Made by a program: the position numbers and the translations under genes. Source: Planctomycetes bacterium UBA7888 (GTDB lineage: Bacteria; Planctomycetota; UBA1135). Taken from it: 6,279 nucleotides of DNA. The stretch covers positions 1 through 6,279 of the forward strand of contig DLRM01000062.1 of assembly GCA_002500505.1 (NCBI GenBank), given 5' to 3'. Below, piece after piece: positions 5,775-6,279 of this stretch. The notes under the pieces were generated by a model. The model was given only the letters and a program-made list of their open reading frames with translations, did not search any database and was not told where the DNA came from. Position 1 is the first letter of the stretch, and every line of letters starts with the position of its first letter.

Positions 5775-5963
5775 ATGAACTCCGAGCCTCCACAAGGTTC
5801 TCGTGATGTGGTTTTGGAAGTTTCCAATCTTTCTTGCCGACCCTGCAGAATTCACGGTTACAAAGTGTGCCCCGAACGCAACTTCCGATGTGGAAAGGAG
5901 CTTGCGCCGAAAGTCGTTTTGGCAGAGCTTCTGAGCCGGCATTTCTCCACAGAGCCCCTCTAG
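5775..5963 (+). pseudogene. Orphan C-terminal fragment of a GT9 (heptosyltransferase-like) glycosyltransferase, 62 aa
   Basis: The 62-residue frame matches only the C-terminal end of family 9 glycosyltransferases, whose tails often read about CRPCSxHGxxxCPxGHFRC. Here VLEVSNLSCRPCRIHG (13-28) is followed by VCPERNFRC (31-39), giving Cys21, Cys24, His27, Cys32 and Cys39, then KELAPKVVLAELL (41-53) as the closing helix. The usual Gly-His before FRC is replaced by Arg-Asn, and the common Met after the last Cys is Gly. The roughly 280 residues of the GT-B fold that should precede it are absent; that space holds the intact sulfatase-like gene in another frame. AGAGGG at 5759-5764 lies 10 nt before the ATG, so translation is possible. 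The simplest reading is a relic left by deletion or rearrangement. The alternative is a functional metal-binding mini-protein, since the frame is open and cysteines are kept. Confidence 0.6.
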
Positions 5964-5992
5964 GAGAAAAAGGGGTAGCGGGCTTTACTACC
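5955..5992 (+). repeat. Overlapping small inverted repeats after the GT9 fragment
   Basis: CCCCT (5955-5959) pairs with AGGGG (5971-5975), and GGTAG (5974-5978) pairs with CTACC (5988-5992). The two stems share bases 5974-5975, so full versions of both cannot form together. This resembles a terminator region in position, but no T-run follows the second stem. Either could end or protect the sulfatase transcript, or be chance. Confidence 0.22.
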
Positions 5993-6203
5993 ACTACATC
6001 TTGTGGCCAGTCTCATTTACTCCACAATAGATGGAATTTCAAAGAAATCCCGAGAAGAGTTTGCAGGCGGCCCCCTTGACGGATAAGTTTAGTTCCCGCG
6101 CGTCCCCCTGCCCTTTTTTGGTGACCCCCCAAACGCTTCACCTCGGGCCAGAGAGACGCGCCGAAAGTCTCACAATTAAAACTAGGAAAAAGGAAATAAC
6201 AAG
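5964..6203. other. Noncoding stretch with a possible structured leader
   Basis: These 240 bp contain no convincing gene. GCGCGTC (6098-6104) and GACGCGC (6155-6161) are a perfect 7-bp GC-rich inverted repeat enclosing 50 nt. Inside, TTTGG (6117-6121) and CCAAA (6129-6133) form a second stem with a 7-nt loop. The 64-nt unit ends 42 nt before a candidate start at 6204, so it could be a structured leader RNA. TTGACG at 6076-6081 looks like a -35 but has no -10 at proper distance. No tRNA or known riboswitch signature was recognised. Confidence 0.35.
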
Positions 6204-6279
6204 ATGGAGCCACACGGCGAGGTCAGCAAAGCATTGGAAACCAGAGGCAAGAAAGTTGAGTCGGCAGATCGTATGCCGG
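6204..6279 (+). CDS. Possible N-terminus of a gene running off the window
   Basis: An ATG at 6204 opens a frame that stays open for 25 codons to the edge of the window. AAGGA (AGGA at 6191-6194) lies 9 nt upstream and is the best-placed Shine-Dalgarno on the plus strand. The peptide begins MEPHGEVSKALETRGKK and is hydrophilic with mixed charge, consistent with a soluble cytoplasmic protein; there is no signal peptide. I do not recognise the family from so few residues. A short chance frame cannot be excluded. A 5-bp inverted repeat (CGGCA at 6262-6266, TGCCG at 6274-6278) lies at its visible end and is probably incidental. Confidence 0.33.
   Translation, partial: MEPHGEVSKALETRGKKVESADRMP

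Noticed and set aside
2721..5963. A surface-polysaccharide operon formed by GT4, sulfatase-like protein and GT9
   Set aside because: The genes are split by an opposite-strand CDGSH gene, the GT9 is only a fragment, and no export or polymerase gene is present.
6076..6104. Sigma-70 promoter starting with TTGACG
   Set aside because: The sequence at 16-18 nt spacing is GC-rich (CGCGTC) and has no -10 resemblance.
6013..6213. 66-codon minus-strand frame near the right end
   Set aside because: No RBS, family or signal; it overlaps the better-supported start at 6204 on the other strand.

Overview
The window reads as a piece of a Planctomycetota-like chromosome, probably from an uncultured or aquatic lineage. 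This is inferred from a lipoprotein sulfatase-family enzyme, a large secreted beta-propeller protein ending in a short C-terminal domain that resembles tails of secreted planctomycete proteins, a scarcity of Shine-Dalgarno sites, and a non-operonic layout of alternating strands. No rRNA, tRNA, CRISPR array, transposase or integrase was seen.

Layout, left to right. A minus-strand gene (1-630) encodes a 209-aa putative lipoprotein of unknown function, with a recognisable extended -10 and ribosome binding site. Behind it on the same strand is a 65-aa two-helix membrane protein (740-937). It starts 20 bp from the start of a plus-strand gene (958-2619) for a secreted 553-aa WD40/PQQ-like beta-propeller protein. 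Next on the plus strand is a complete family 4 glycosyltransferase (2721-3824). A minus-strand gene (3998-4237) then encodes a compact protein with two CDGSH iron-sulfur domains. It is divergent from a plus-strand lipoprotein of the sulfatase/alkaline-phosphatase superfamily (4304-5752), which carries threonine where a classical sulfatase has the formylglycine cysteine.

A 62-codon reading frame (5775-5963) starts 22 bp after the sulfatase-like gene. It matches only the cysteine-rich C-terminal end of family 9 (heptosyltransferase-like) glycosyltransferases. It is either the relic of a deleted gene or a free-standing Cys/His mini-protein. The last 316 bp hold an inverted repeat closing a 64-nt segment and, near the edge, a possible new gene start at 6204 with a good ribosome binding site.

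The genes do not form a clear pathway. Surface-glycan themes recur (GT4, GT9 relic, a surface hydrolase of sulfated or phosphorylated esters), but any cooperation is inference. The points most worth a second look are the orphan GT9 tail, the Thr-type sulfatase active site, and a shared arrangement in which three plus-strand genes lack a Shine-Dalgarno and have a TANNNT box 6-7 nt before the ATG, suggesting leaderless transcripts. I did not find a convincing new multi-gene system.
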